The notes under the pieces are model-generated. The model did no database searches. It was not told the DNA's origin and saw only the letters and a list, made by a program, of their open reading frames with translations. A program made the position numbers and the translations under genes. Shown here piece by piece: positions 1 through 11,935 of a stretch of 64,000 bases of DNA. Within the stretch, counting starts at the first letter, position 1. Each line of letters opens with the position of its first letter. The DNA is from Cavia porcellus (taxonomy: Eukaryota > Chordata > Mammalia > Rodentia > Caviidae), in the NCBI RefSeq assembly GCF_034190915.1, contig NW_026947507.1, positions 28,386,001-28,450,000 of the forward strand. The letters are read 5' to 3'.

Positions 1-1424
1 CTAAAGAAGATGTTAACGTGTGCATTTGCTTATGCTAGGTTTGGTGAAGAACTATATAGTTGCAGAAAAATACTATCTGATAGTCTAATGTACAATCTGG
101 GGCAAAGAGGAGGAGTTTATAAGCCCCATTTCCCAGATGCTCAGGTGCTTTCAGATGTGATTCTCTGGACTCAATGACAAGGGTGTCACTTTCCTCTGGG
201 TTTCCGGAGGGGACCTGTCTAATGAGGACTGAAAGACCTGTTTCAGGGAAGTGGGGAAAGAAAATCAGAAAGATCCTTATGCTTCTGTTGTTTTTTTCAA
301 ACATCAGCATGGCATATTTTGAGATGTCTTGTTGTGAGACTCATCATTAGCGTATGCTAATTATTATAACAATATTCCTCATGTTATATATTGGAATATA
401 TAGTGATTTCAAAGGTTTATTTCTTTTAATGCTAATAGTGATGATAAGACCTCATTACATTGTTAGGTAAAGAGATCAATGTTTAATTAGGTTGAAAACC
501 TTATTAGATTTATAGCAAAAATAGGTGGATGATTTAACTCCTGTTCCCACTATTTCCAAAATTTGCTAAAAAAGTCATCTTTGTATTTGTACAATAATCA
601 AGATCAACTGACATTTGCATTATGAATTTCTATCTTTATGTGTACACTAACATTTTTTTAGTTAACAACCTACTTTTCCAATTTGAAGGAGTACTGAGCT
701 CCTCTTGGGAAAAAAAACAGATAATAAATAATATAAAAATATTTTGATAACATTTTCCTTCAATTGTGTTTCCTTAAATATATTAAATAATGATTTCCAC
801 AGGCTTTTAATATAAATTCATGTTCCGCCTTAAATACTAGGTGAAGATGTGATTTTACTGCTCACTCTGCTTTTCCCATACCATTCCCAGGAAATGGAGT
901 CGATTTGAACTATGTGGAAACTGTAATACTCTTAAGCTCTTGTTAATGACTACTGCACACCACAATCTGAAAGAAAATCACTGGATACTTGATTCATATC
1001 TTAGAGACCCTCAGAGGTTATTTACTTGATTACAGAATAGTAATAGTATTTACAGAATAGTAGTCAGGTAGACAGAGGGATCCCTGCGTAAAATAACAAA
1101 TCCCTACCAGACTTCACCATTCATCAGAATGAGAACAAGGTGTGTGATACATTGCTGCTGACACCGTGCTGATGACACCCACTCTGTTTTGAAATACAGT
1201 GTGGATGTTCACATTTGCTGACCATGCTTTATATTAGGCTGTCTTTTTCAATATAGTGGAAAAGTTCAAATTTAATTTTGAAGAATTATTTTTAAAGCCA
1301 TAACCCATTCTTATAGGCAATGTCATTATGAGTGAGTACTGCCAAAGGCTATAACCTGCACCTTGTTTCTGTGTAATTATTTACAATTTACCTCATTTTT
1401 AATATATATAAATATAGGATTGGT
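1..1424. other. AT-rich DNA, no gene or repeat recognised
   Basis: Both strands were read. There is no long open frame, no SINE with recognisable A and B boxes, and no poly-A tail. Open frames here are under 100 codons, with no family resemblance. It could be intronic or intergenic. Confidence 0.6.
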
Positions 1425-1472
1425 TTTGGGGTTCATGTGATATTGAATCCAGGACCCCATGCCCTTTTCAAA
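1425..1472 (-). mobile_element. ID-like SINE tail fragment
   Basis: Read on the minus strand, the stretch resembles the 3' half of an ID/dID SINE, the part that follows box B (a 'gaggccctgggttcaatcc'-like core). The 5' half and A-tail are not clear, so this is a truncated or very diverged copy. It could also be a chance match because it is short. Confidence 0.3.
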
Positions 1473-1782
1473 TAAAAATAGAACACTTTTATTGTATTTA
1501 TTTTCAAAAATGCACAACAGTTTGCACATGGAGTTTATGACAATCTCTTTTTACTTCCAAAGCTACTTTTTAAGGAAATGGAATTGATGTGGTACCAAGA
1601 AAGTACAGCCAGAATAAATTGTAAATTTATTTGGATTTGGTGAAATATTAGGGAAAACACAGCTGAACTTTAAAACAATAACAGCTATATTCGTGTGGAA
1701 TTTTCCAGAAGTATGCTTTTTCCGAACTCTAGATGTGTAGCGTGCATATGAATGTAATATTAAAAGGTTGAAAAACATATTA

Positions 1783-1890
1783 AGTCACCTGCAGCGGTGC
1801 ACACTTGTCATACCAGCTACTCTTGAGGCCGAGGTAGAAGGACCTCAAGTTAAGGACCTGTTTGAGAAATGTAGTAAGACCTTGTCTCAG
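1783..1890 (+). mobile_element. B1-type SINE (7SL-derived), diverged
   Basis: It follows the B1 consensus order: a diverged left end (tgcagcggtgcacacttgtc), then 'accagctactcttgaggc', the 'gaggtagaaggacc' core, and the terminal 'gtaagaccttgtctcag' that ends B1 monomers. Many substitutions suggest an old insertion. A clean poly-A tail is lost. An open frame on the opposite strand here is a shadow of the SINE. Confidence 0.7.
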
Positions 1891-2885
1891 AATAAAGAGG
1901 TTGGAAGACAGAGCTCCATTGCCATGTTTTAGGGCATATTTCCTTAAATGGGATAGAGCAATCATACAGGTGTTCGTGAGCAACTCTATGCCATTTTTCA
2001 GACTTTTTTGGCTTCTGTGTTAACTTTTAAGTGATTCCTATATTTTATAATCTTTATAATGAAAAGAATACTCTTTTATACCTCAGAAGTTTCTCTGTAT
2101 CAAGTTGTTGTTAACTTCTTGTCCTCTCACATGCCCTGACCTACAAAAAGTGGCAGAAGCGCTGAGTGACCACCCAGACCAGGGCCGGAAGCATCTGCCA
2201 TGGTAGAGACTAAGTAAGCTGGTGCATAGGACCGTGCATGTGCAGAAATTTCTTATGTCCTTGCAATGTAAATTTAAAGTCATAAAAAAGACTTTGAGGT
2301 TATTTCGTGTTTTTTCTTGTGTTTTTAACTAGTTGATACTGAAAAGAGGCAGACAATCATGACATTCATTATGTACGTGCTGATTCTTTCTAGCCATATT
2401 TCTCTCTTTGTACTTCCGAAAGTGTGGCTATTAAGCAGTTAGACTGTGGATCATCCAAACTGAAATTTTGTTCTAACTGTAAAATACAACATAAAATTTG
2501 GAAAAAAAATACCGTTAACAGAATTGTAACATTTCAATTCTTATCCTGATTAAATGTTATATTTTGATTAATATTGTAATACATTATTAAATGTCATTTG
2601 TCATACTTATTTTTTATACTTTACATGAGACCATTTAGAGTTTTCAATTTTTATGTTCCCCTAATTATGCTATTAGAGTTTTGTGATACCTTTAAATATT
2701 GCAGTCAGTAGTTTTTTCCCTGACATTTTAGCTGCTGTATGACATTTTAAATCTTTTTGGTATCTGTCTGTTAACAAAATTCCCGTTTAACAGCTTCTAC
2801 CCAGTGACTTTAAATATATTCAGGGAACGTTTAGAGTGAATGAAAAGCGTATTCCAGGGCTTTGGGCCGTAAGGAGTTAAAACTG
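1891..2885. other. AT-rich DNA, nothing recognised
   Basis: No family was recognised. A slightly GC-richer patch near 2140-2240 carries the only moderately open minus-strand frame (66 codons), which shows no domain or known similarity. Confidence 0.5.
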
Positions 2886-3105
2886 AGCAGGGCTTCATGA
2901 CATTTGTTTGTATTCCCAACATGAAGGCAGGAGGATCTCAAATTCAAACCCAGCTTGGGTAACTTAGGTATTAGCAAGTCCTTGTCTGAAAATTAAAAAA
3001 AAAAAAAAAAATACATGCTAGAAACATAGCTATGTGTGAAGGACCACGGTTCGTTTTCTGGTTCCAACAAACCAGCAAACCAACAAAGAAACAAACAAAG
3101 TCTAG
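2886..3105 (+). mobile_element. Dimeric SINE: B1 followed by ID-like unit (B1-dID type)
   Basis: A B1-type monomer (about 2886-2990; 'tattcccaacatgaaggcaggaggatct', 'cccagcttgggtaactt', 'gtccttgtctg') is followed by an A-rich linker (2992-3011). Next comes a diverged ID-like segment (about 3017-3065) showing a box-B-like 'acggttcg', then a CAAA-rich tail to about 3105. B1 joined to ID in this order is the structure known as B1-dID in several non-murid rodent families. A degraded B1 beside an independent ID is the alternative; finding the same order at two other places in this window favours a real dimer. Confidence 0.55.
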
Positions 3106-3247
3106 TAGAATATGAGTTGCTTCATTGTTTTGCACTGTATCTCATGTATTACGGTTTCTTTCATGTTTTTGTAATAAATTTGGAAATATTCATTTTCCAT
3201 ATGTTTGAAAATTAAGGAACAACAATCTCAAAAAAATAGAAAATAGT

Positions 3248-3410
3248 TCTAAGTGTGGTGACATATGCCTGTAATCCCAGCTCTAGGCAGGCTGAGGCAG
3301 GGAGATCACCATGAATTTGAGGCCAGGCTGACCTGCATTGTGAGTCCAGGCCAGCTTGAAGTACATAGTAAGACCCTGTCTCAGAAAGAAAAAGAAAAAG
3401 AAAAAAAAAT
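3248..3410 (+). mobile_element. B1-type SINE
   Basis: It matches the B1 monomer closely: 'gcctgtaatcccagct' near the RNA polymerase III box A region, 'aggctgaggcagggagatc', 'gaggccaggctgacctg' and the end 'agtaagaccctgtctcag'. A GAAAA-rich tail (about 3385-3410) follows. It is less diverged than the copies at 1783 and 2886. The opposite-strand open frame over it is spurious. Confidence 0.85.
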
Positions 3411-4080
3411 ATTAAATATTGCCAGATATACCACCTAACTGCCATCTAAAAACAATAAATCCTAACTTGGATCGAATCTTAGCACAGATTTTGGTTAAAA
3501 TGTTTCTAGAGCAAAACATTAGCATAATTAATTCTTATTTTGCTCTCATATTTGTAGTGACTAAAGCCCAGGAAAGCTGGAGAGATTGGAATAAAATAAT
3601 ACCATTGCCTTTACTTTGTTAGATGTTACTAGTTTCATGTGAGGGTTCCAATGGTCAGAGTTTGAAGCTACTGCATTCTTTAGGGCTTACATTTCCTCAA
3701 TCACTGACTCCACTAATCAAATGACATTTGGAATGATGTCCTCCAAATCTGTAGCATTTTTGTAGCAAGACTTTGAGTTATAGGAAAGCTTGCAGAAATT
3801 ATAGAATTTTTTTGCGGGGGGGTTAGGTCCTAAGTAACCAGGTAAAAGTGATTTTTTAACAGGTCAACAATGTTTTACTAAAAATGACTATTAAGCTTTC
3901 ATCCAGATTTCTGTTAAAATAATTGTTTCTTCTCTTCAGTTATTTAAATCTGTGACAGTTGCATAAACCATAGCCTTTAGTGTGGTAAAATACTTTCCTT
4001 TAACCATCTCATGCTGAAAACTGATTCTCTCATTCTTGCCATTTATTTATTTATTTTTTCTATTTATTTTTGATTTTGCA
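3411..4080. other. AT-rich DNA, nothing recognised
   Basis: No repeat family or coding signature was seen. A frame of 67 codons at 3419-3622 has no recognisable similarity and no splice or promoter context. Confidence 0.5.
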
Positions 4081-4196
4081 AGATAGGGTCTTCATATGTA
4101 GTTCAGACTGGATTTCAGGGAGAATTAGACTATGTTTTTCCTCCTGCCTCAGCCCTAAATTCTGAGATTACAAGCATGTGCCACCATGCTTGGCCC
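4045..4196 (-). mobile_element. B1-type SINE, reverse
   Basis: Read on the minus strand it gives 'gccaagcatggtggcacatgct', 'taatctcagaatttagggctgaggcaggagg' and 'tatgaagaccctatcttg', followed by an A-rich (AAAT)n tail, seen on the plus strand as TTTATTTATTT at 4045-4075. This is the order of a B1 monomer with tail. Divergence is moderate. Confidence 0.75.
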
Positions 4197-4904
4197 ATAC
4201 TCATTTTATACATATCATTTCTGCAGGGGGATCTGTGTGTTCAGAGAATGTCAATCTTTACCACAAAATAGCCCCTGACTCAAGAAGAATGACTCAAAAC
4301 TTCTCCTACCAATTTTGTAGTTGAGACTGTTTCTCCCTTTTTAGAGTAAAGTATTAATTAATGTGTTTGTGGGTGTGTTCTCTCTGTTTCTGTGCCAAGA
4401 ATCATTTTGGTGAACCTATGATTGATTTCTTTAAAAAATATTTTTAAAGACATACAGTAAGCATACAATACAGTACTTGGGACTATATAAGAACCTTATT
4501 TTATCCAAGTAAAATGGATTATCAATGTATAAAAGGAAAATCTAACTCTATTAAATAATTCTGTATATGATTTTTAACAAGGAGAGCAGCAAGCAGAGCC
4601 ACAGGGGTGTTGGTTAGAAAATCAGGACGAAACAAGTATGTCGCCGAGGTTGGAGATAACAGCGGTGTAAGTTATGATCACACAGCCGACTTTCCCTAGT
4701 CTGCGGGAGTCCCTAGTTATGTAATTTGGTTTTATTGGCTTAATTTTGTTGACTGTGCTCTGGTGCCTGCTTGTATTCACCCTGTGAAACTTTTGGATGA
4801 CTGCTGTCAGAGCTGACAAACTCATAATTTCCTTTTGCTTAAATAAAATTTCTAAAATACTTCAAATTCGTAGAAGCTGAGCTATGACACTGATTAAAGC
4901 CCTT

Positions 4905-4910
<6 letters not shown>
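4197..4910. other. Unassigned DNA with a GC-richer segment at about 4590-4830
   Basis: Most of this is ordinary AT-rich sequence. The segment 4590-4830 contains several CpGs (near 4628, 4642, 4662 and 4703), unusual for this window, and ends in an AATAAA at about 4843. It does not match a repeat family I recognise and carries only a 67-codon minus-strand frame. It could be an old LTR, a processed pseudogene fragment or a conserved noncoding element. Confidence 0.35.

Positions 4911-4941
<31 letters not shown>
4911..4941. repeat. Poly-T tract (about 31 T)
   Basis: Uninterrupted T run. No SINE or LINE body was recognised immediately to its right on the minus strand, so it stands as a mononucleotide repeat. 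It accounts for the run of phenylalanines in an otherwise meaningless plus-strand frame. Confidence 0.95.
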
Positions 4942-4944
<3 letters not shown>

Positions 4945-5139
4945 GAAACCAAGCCATATCCTTATCATTTTTCCATGTTTGAATTAATTTGGGATTGGGA
5001 ACTGGCACTGGCAGTCACAATGTTAGAAACTAATACAATTGTGCTTTCATGGATGACTTTCAAAAATAAAACATCTTCTTTGTTTTGAAACTGTGTATCA
5101 TTTTAATGGGAAGGCAACACCAAGAGTTACGGGCTTTTG

Positions 5140-5440
5140 TGACCATTAGGCTTAATTTTGTCTACTCGACTGACTTGGTAGCCACCCAGCGGCTTGGCAG
5201 AGCACACTTCTGGGGTTCTGGGTGGGCCATGGTGAGGTGACCCTGTTATATATTGCCCCTTCCTTTCTGAAGTGTTTTCCCAACTCTGCTTCCTGGTAAG
5301 GGGCGAGCTGTCCTTTACCATTCCCTTCTACCATGCTGTTTCTGCCTTCAGGGCAGCTAACCATTGACTGAACTCATTGAAATAAGGAGCCAAATTATGT
5401 TCTTCTCCTTTAACTGTGGACTTTGAATATTCTGATCCCA
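5140..5440 (+). mobile_element. MaLR/ORR1-like solo LTR, diverged
   Basis: The start 'ggcttaattttgtctactcgac' resembles the 5' end of ORR1-type LTRs. The middle is GC-richer. The end, with 'gactgaactcattgaaataaggagccaaat' and then 'cttctcctttaa', resembles the MaLR polyadenylation/R region, where 'ctgtgagccaaataaa' is typical. No internal retroviral sequence flanks it, so it would be a solo LTR. Two overlapping minus-strand frames over it are not genes. Confidence 0.5.
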
Positions 5441-5900
5441 TCATTGGGGATGCTCATAAAACATCAAATGTATTAGGGAAACTATTATTAAGTTCAAAGT
5501 CCATAAATCAAAGAGCATACTACATTTCCCAATTCTTAAGACATTTAAGGTAATGGTATACACTGCTATCCATTTGTTTTCCAAAAAATTAAAATATTCT
5601 ATGTATAACTGCCTAAGCCAATAGTTGCACACAATGTGTGGTTGCTGAAAACTAAAAATGTGTCTGGCATAAATCAGCTGAAATTTTAAAATTTAATTTT
5701 AATTAATTGAATTTAATTTCAAACAGTCGGGATTATATAGAATCCTCTTTATGCGATCTAACAGTTTCCTAGTCAAGAGTGTCTCAGAATGATAGTTACA
5801 GCTTCTCTTCTTATTGTATTATGGATACTCCATTTATTCCCACTTGGCTTTTGAAAAGTGTGATTGCTGCATGCGAGACAGGAGGAAACCCTCATGCACT
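5441..5900. other. AT-rich DNA, nothing recognised
   Basis: It includes an A/T-only stretch near 5680-5715 of the AATTTAATT type. No gene or repeat family was recognised. Confidence 0.5.
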
Positions 5901-5902
5901 AG

Positions 5903-6145
5903 CTAGAGCCTTGGCTTAGAAGTCAGACAGGTAATCTGTCATTCAGTCTAATCCTTGTCATCCATGCTAACTGTGTGTGAGGTGGTAAACTCTGGGAAGT
6001 CTTCTCAGCTCAGAGAATCTCAGTTTCATCATCTGTAGAATGGGGACAGTATTATTCTTTCACAGTATAAATAGAATAAAATTAACCATGTTGGGAATAA
6101 AATTAAACACATTTAAAGAGTTTGGCGTAGTACCTAACACTGTCA
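5903..6145 (+). mobile_element. MIR SINE
   Basis: Classic MIR order: 'agagccttggcttagaagtcagacag', then 'taactgtgtgtgaggtggtaaactctgggaagtc', then the conserved core end 'atctcagtttcatcatctgtagaatggggacagtatta', and finally a diverged 3' part near 'gtagtacctaacactg'. This is close to full length. MIRs are old, shared by mammals, and the level of divergence fits. Confidence 0.88.
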
Positions 6146-6645
6146 ATCCATAAATATTGTCATGTGGATTTTTTAAAATTTAGATTATTTTTCAAGTATT
6201 CAAATGAATTTACCATAATCCATGGCAGTAAAAAATGATAAACAACAAAATCTTTCATCTTTAGCAGGAGTTTATTTTGATCTCATCATATTCAGATGAT
6301 ATTTTGAGAAGATACCTTATTTCATATAATAAGGTAGCTGTTAGCTTTGATCATTTCTCAGGTGTGTGATCAGAAGTGTGAGGATACTTTCCCGTGATGC
6401 TGGGCAGCAATACTAAGGTACAGATCCCAGAATCAAGGCGGGGAATGATAGGTACTGCACAGATTACTGTGTTTCTAAGCTGTGATACTTGGTAGACAAG
6501 GGCAATTAAATTCATTTTCCTCTACTGTCTACCTCAGCCATTCTGATCTAAAAATGAAGTCATTAGCTGTAGGATGACTTACTTTGCATAACACAGCAAT
6601 GGAATTTTATAGATACCATGACAAAATTTTCAGTTAGAAGAAAGA
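6146..6645. other. AT-rich DNA, nothing recognised
   Basis: No open frame above 60 codons and no recognised repeat. The stretch around 6375-6560 is slightly GC-richer but unassigned. Confidence 0.5.
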
Positions 6646-6647
6646 TA

Positions 6648-6775
6648 TGAGGCCAGTTATGGTGGCACACACCTGTAATACCAGCACTCTGGAGACTGAG
6701 GCAGGAAGATCACGGCAAGTTTAAAGCCCGCCTGAGTTACATAATGAGACGCTGCCTCTCCCCAAAAGGGGCTAA
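6648..6775 (+). mobile_element. B1-type SINE, possibly with an ID remnant at its end
   Basis: It begins 'ggccagttatggtggcacacacctg', continues 'taataccagcactctggagactgaggcaggaag', and ends 'ataatgagacgctgcctctc'. After a short 'cccaaaa' linker the words 'ggggctaaatata' resemble the first bases of an ID unit, so it may be a truncated B1-dID. That last point is inference from about 13 bases. Confidence 0.8.
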
Positions 6776-8590
6776 ATATACTTTCCATCTCCTTCTCTGA
6801 TTATTTTCCACTTACAATATCAAAGGCAATAACGTGTGCAGTGAAAAAACTATACACAAAAAAGCTAGACCGTATGGCCTTTGCCCACTGAGTGCTTTTG
6901 TGTCCTTGTTTTTAGCCTCTGTGGTTCTGTCCAACATGAGAATAACACACAGGAACTTAGCAATGTTTTTTTTTTTTTCAGTACAGTTAGAGTTTTAAAA
7001 CTGGGTACACACTGAAAGGTCTGGATCATTGATGCCTGCGACAGCCACTCTAAGAGTCTAATTTGAGTTCATGTTGGAGCATTTCTCATACAGCTGGCTT
7101 TTTTTTTTTTTTCTAGTCACCAGAGGATTCTGACATGTAGCGCAGTTTAAGAAAACCTGTCATAATCTCTTTGGTTGAATAGGTCATGCTTCATTAGACA
7201 ATTTCCTGAGATGTTTCCTCTCCCCCGTTGTTTCAGATGAAAAGTTAAATCAGTTCTCTTTATTCTTTTTTATTCTGAACATAAATATTCAAATGAGAGC
7301 AGACACTTGGCTGCAGTAATTTGGACATACATACCACTGAGTTCATGGTTTAGATGTGAAAGGGCCTCAACAGTTTCACATATTTGGAAGAGGACTGGAT
7401 CATGAAGGCTCTATACTCATTGCCAGATTCATCCATTGATGGGTTTAGTAGCTGAGCGTAGAGTGAGGAGATGGGACCTGCTTTGAGATGGAGCCTGACT
7501 GGAGTCGCCAGGAGCATGACCCGGCAGAGTAGCTCCTCGGCCCTGGCTTTTCCCTTCTCTCTGCAGCCCGGGTGGTTTTTCTCCACTATGCCTTCCTACC
7601 TGGCCCCCTCTGCATTCTGGAGCCAGTGACTGTGTACAGCAGCTGAGAATTAAAATAATTGGATAGTGTGGGTCAGTAAAGGGAAAGTGATTGAGCTGGG
7701 TAACGTGCTGGTATTTGAATTTTTCCCCCCCCTCTGGAGACTATGAAGGTACCAGTATTGGTCACAAATATTAATTTCCTGTCCCTAAGAACACACTTGG
7801 GAAAACTGCATGTCTGTAAACACTAACTCAGTATTTTCTCCTTGATACAACCTGATGATATTTTGATACTTTCACACATTTTATGAACCAAACATGTCTT
7901 TATTTCTTCAATAATATTAAATATTCTCTCCTCTTTATACAAATAAACCTAAAATGCATCTCTCTCCACAAGTCCATGAGATCCTACTTCACTCCTGTCT
8001 CTTATAGTTTGTTTTTCAGTATTGTGAAAGCTGATTTACTTCTCTCTAAGCAGTGTAACCTTTTGTTCTGTATTCCACCCATCCCATCGCTTTCAGGTTA
8101 TGGTTTTCTCAGGTAATTTCAAATTTTAACCTCTTTTATCTTCACCTATCTTGGTTGTACATAGAATTTCTAATGAAGATCTGTATTTGTTTCAGTTTTG
8201 TTGTGTAAATACTATGTTTCCTTAATATATTTCTACCAAGCTCCTCTATGACTTGTTATTTTCATGTATGCATCTAAAATTTATCAAAAGACCTCGTAGC
8301 CTACAAAATGCCCTATAAATTAACCATTCTTCTAATACAGTTCTGTGAAATAATAGACTCCATATTTCTGAATGCAAGGATGTGTTATCAGAGTTCAAGA
8401 TAATTTAGAAAACAAAAAAAGCCTGTATTTTATATACACATAATTTTAACAACTATAGAATATTTGCTACCCAAACGTCTCTCTGAAAAACAAAGTGAGT
8501 TACACATTAAGAGAACAGTTCAGCTCAGGGCTACCAAGCAGTTATTGTCAAACATATGCTATGTCCTGATTTCCCATTTTTGCTCATGAC
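6776..8590. other. Unassigned DNA; GC-richer patch 7340-7625
   Basis: No gene was recognised. Two T tracts lie at about 6967-6978 and 7100-7112. The 7340-7625 patch is GC-richer, with a 78-codon minus-strand frame that shows no family likeness; its right part ('ccttcctacctggccccctctg') is vaguely reminiscent of a MaLR LTR but lacks the AATAAA end. Beyond it the sequence is ordinary AT-rich DNA. Confidence 0.4.
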
Positions 8591-8594
8591 AGTC

Positions 8595-8695
8595 ACTTGA
8601 ATGAACTACCTGAAAGCTCTGAGAAGGAAGCCCTTGCCTGAAGTCACAAAGTAAGTGCCCGGGTTCACATTTGAACTCATTTCCCCCTGCAGAAC
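8595..8695 (-). mobile_element. MIR-type SINE fragment, reverse
   Basis: On the plus strand it shows the signature of a reversed MIR core: 'cttgcctgaagtcacaaagtaagtg' (consensus 'cttgcccaaggtcacacagctagtaagtg') and then 'gttcacatttgaactca', corresponding to 'ggattcgaacccag'. The distal end is not recognisable. Confidence 0.6.
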
Positions 8696-10873
8696 AGAAT
8701 GTATGTTCATGTATATATGAATTTCAGATGCCCTCTAGAATTAAAGAAAGTTGTGCTTGCAATCATAATATTAGATATTTATTTTGCAGCCTGCAGAAAT
8801 CCAGACACATGCAGTTTAAGATTCCCAAGAAAAGTAGTAAGGGAAAATAATAAGAGCTGTTCACTGGTAGTCATGTGCCAGCATGTAAAACCTTAATTAA
8901 TCTAGTAAATATTTTACATTTTTACTTGGGTCAAAAATGTTACTGTGTAATTTGACAACTGAACACATTAATTGACAAAAATGATGACTAGACTAGCCTA
9001 TAAATGAGCTCTTGTTTTATCAGTTTACATTTTTTTCTTTTTGGTAGGTTTTCTCTTTATCAAGAAAGGAAATGTAAATTATGTGAAGGTGAACATCGGC
9101 TCCTTCTCTCTAGCAGTTAGGATTTCTTAATCAAAAACAAATTTTGTAAAAAATAATAAAATGATCATATTCATTATGAAAAATGATCACGTCTAACATT
9201 TGTTGTTTTCTCAGTACTTAGACAAAATTATCATAGTAGACAATACCTCATTTTGCTGTGCAAAAGGAAAGATGACTTGAGAACTACTGCAAGAACTAAA
9301 TGATATGCAATTATAATTACTTTCAAATATCCTTTGTACCAAAACTACATCTCATCATCACATGGCCAAGACTTCTTTATTTCATTTTCATGTACATTTT
9401 AATTCTCTGTGAGCTTAGTTAAAGAAATATGTCCAACATTCCCTTTATAAGAAGATAAATATTCAACAGAATTATTCCCATTAAATTAGTATACTGTACA
9501 AAATAAAACGAAATATTCATTCAGACTATTATGTAGCACATCTTAATTATGTTGGGTGTTCTTTTTTCTCACAGTAATGTTCTAATTTTTAAGTTTTTCA
9601 GAACTAATATACTTACCTTGTTCACTTTGTCTTAAAAATATTTTTAGTATGTATGAATAACTATATGAAATTAACTTACTCAATTTGTTTTCAAAGAAGA
9701 CATTTTCAGAAAAGTAAATATAACCAAATGAGCTCACAATTTGGAGTTGGAAAGAATCCATTCATCCTAGGGGTTATTTATATATTACATGAATGAATGC
9801 AGTTGAAAACATGCATATTTAAGAAGGCTGGAAAGAACTCACTTATGATGGAAAGTTATAGGCAGGAATCTTTCATTCCATTTGGCTTATTTTAATTTTG
9901 ACAAAATGTGAAAGCAATAATAATGTGAATAGAATATAACTGATTAAATTCTTTTCATGGTAGTTAAATGTCTATGCTTTATTTTTAAATGCTGAGAGTA
10001 TTGTCTCAGAAGGACCAGGTGATGATTTCTTTAGAAATGAGTTTTTTCATCTCTCCACCATTGGGTGAATGACATATTGAGCTAAGTAAGTAACTCTGTC
10101 ATGGGGTATTATTGTGTTCATTTTAGTACATCTATCTCTGTCTCTGGTTTCTACCAACTAGATGCTAGCGGTAAACCACTACCTCCATGACTCTAAGTGA
10201 TGACCATCAAAAATGTCTCCTGATACTGCAAAATATTCCATCCAGAGCACAATCTTCACTGACCAAACAACTGCTGAGAGTGAGCAAATGTTTCTATATT
10301 TACTGAAAGTATAATTTTCACCATCACCAATGACCTGCTGGTTGCAGTATTTGTTTTTAGACCTCAATTTGTTTGTATCAGTGGCATTATTGATTGGTCT
10401 TTCTTTCTATTTAGAAGTACCATACCTTCTTCATTTGAATTTTGAAAAACCAGTTTTGACTTTTCATAGGCCTTACTGAAATCTGAGTCTCTACCTTCTT
10501 TTCTGGTTCCTTTATCTGACTTTGACCTTTGAATGAAGGCAACAAGCAACCTCAGTTAAAATAACTCTTCTTTCTTCACACATTTCCTTGGTGATCATAT
10601 CTCGTCTCATTACCTTTAGAGATATTTGTATGCATCCCACATTTACATCTTTAGATCTTACATACTCATATATAGAGTCTGCCTGTGGTCGAGTCTTAGT
10701 GCACAAATTGTGGTGTCTTTGCATGGTTGCCAGCATGGGGTGTCATTTTACTACATTTTAGGGATGTCCTTATCCTCTCTTTGCCTTCCTATCCACTTGT
10801 TTCTGTTTTGGGGCTTTCACTCATCTTGGGTCAGAAGACCTCCTATAGCTACTTGGGTTAAAATATACCTTTT
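8696..10873. other. AT-rich single-copy DNA
   Basis: About 2 kb with no recognised repeat, CpG island or long open frame. Frames near 10179-10736 are short, overlap one another on the minus strand and show no domain. I can see no exon. Confidence 0.5.
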
Positions 10874-11065
10874 GAAAGTATTCCTAGCCAGTCATGGTCA
10901 CTCACACCTGTGATCCCAGCACTTGGACGGCTGAGGTAGGAGGATTGTTGCAAGTTTGAGACCAGCCTGGGCAACAAAGTGAGTTCAAGGCCAGCCTGGA
11001 CTGCATAGAGACCCTGTCTGAAAAAAAAAAAAAAAAAAAAAGAAGAAGAAGAAGAAAATATTCCT
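10874..11065 (+). mobile_element. B1-type SINE with internal duplication and target-site duplication
   Basis: It runs 'gtcatggtcactcacacctgt', 'gatcccagcacttggacggctgaggtaggagga', 'gagaccagcctgggcaacaaag', then a second 'gagttcaaggccagcctgg' and 'catagagaccctgtctg'. The repeated 'ccagcctgg' block shows the internal duplication of about 29 bp known from many rodent B1s. It ends in a tail of about 21 A and then (GAA)n. A 12-bp direct repeat with one mismatch flanks it (10874-10885 and 11054-11065), proving retroposition at this site. Confidence 0.92.
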
Positions 11066-11434
11066 GTCTGAAAATACTTTATTCTTCCCACATACTTAAA
11101 TGACATATATAAAATCTTGAAGGGTAAAAGAACTAACTTGGAAATAATTTTAATCCAGAACATGGTAGACACTGATTCATTGTCATCTTCCTTTCAGTGT
11201 GGTGTTGAGAGCCAGGGACATTCTGATTCCCATTCTTTGCCAAAAAACAAAAAAACAAAACAAAAAAAAGAAATGAAAATCTGATTGTTTTCATCACTAA
11301 AAGACAACAAGATCTTTGTTTACAGAACAATTTTTCCTAGATATTCATATGTTGTGCCAAATTTTAGGTAAACTGTTAATTTTAGGAACTCATATAATGA
11401 CTTAGTTGTTACTTATAATATCTTCTAATAGTTG

Positions 11435-11461
11435 TATTATTATTATTATTATTATTATTAT
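11435..11461. repeat. (ATT)n microsatellite
   Basis: About nine uninterrupted trinucleotide units. Confidence 0.95.
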
Positions 11462-11744
11462 AAAATATACAGATACTAAACTTGTGTTTTTCCTTTAATT
11501 TTCCAAATATTTTTTTTCAATTTTCTGTCTCATACTTTTCCTCTGCTTTATGAATGATTTAATAAAACTTATCTTCCACTTGTGATGTGCAAACAAAGCA
11601 CACATTGTACCTAGAAGAGCAGCATTATTGGGTAAAACTCAGAGAAGATCAAGAGGAGATCTAAAGATATGCTTTGCTGCCTAAATTCCAACACTAGATT
11701 GGATGTTGAATTTGGGGATGGGACTCAGATTTTAGAGCACTGGG

Positions 11745-11935
11745 GCTTTTAAATTAATTAATTAATTTTATTTTTAAAATTATAAAACAAAATAGAATAA
11801 GCCAGTCAAAATAAAACAATGAAAATACAGGACCTCAAAACAAGATAATAGGAGATCAACAATGGCTGCCATAATGCCTCTTGTTATCTTCAAAATAGCT
11901 GCCCATACCATCAGATATACTATTTGAAAAATACT
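11745..11935 (-). mobile_element. L1 3' UTR fragment, reverse (single copy of the ~150-bp unit)
   Basis: This stretch shares long, ordered similarity with each unit of the array at 53.99-54.69 kb: 'aggacctcaaaacaagata', 'ggagatcaacaatggctgcc', 'ataatgcctcttgttatctt' and 'aaatagctgcccataccatc'. The left side is an AT-rich tail containing (TTAA)n. Since the array there abuts L1 3'-end sequence, this is taken as a truncated reverse L1 3' end carrying one unit. Confidence 0.65.

Noticed and set aside
3212..3445. 77-codon minus frame with an Alu/B1-like peptide look
   Set aside because: Antisense of the B1 at 3248-3410, a common false gene signal.
10858..11172. 104-codon minus frame
   Set aside because: Runs across a reversed B1 SINE and its poly-A tail; the Phe/Ser stretch is the tail.
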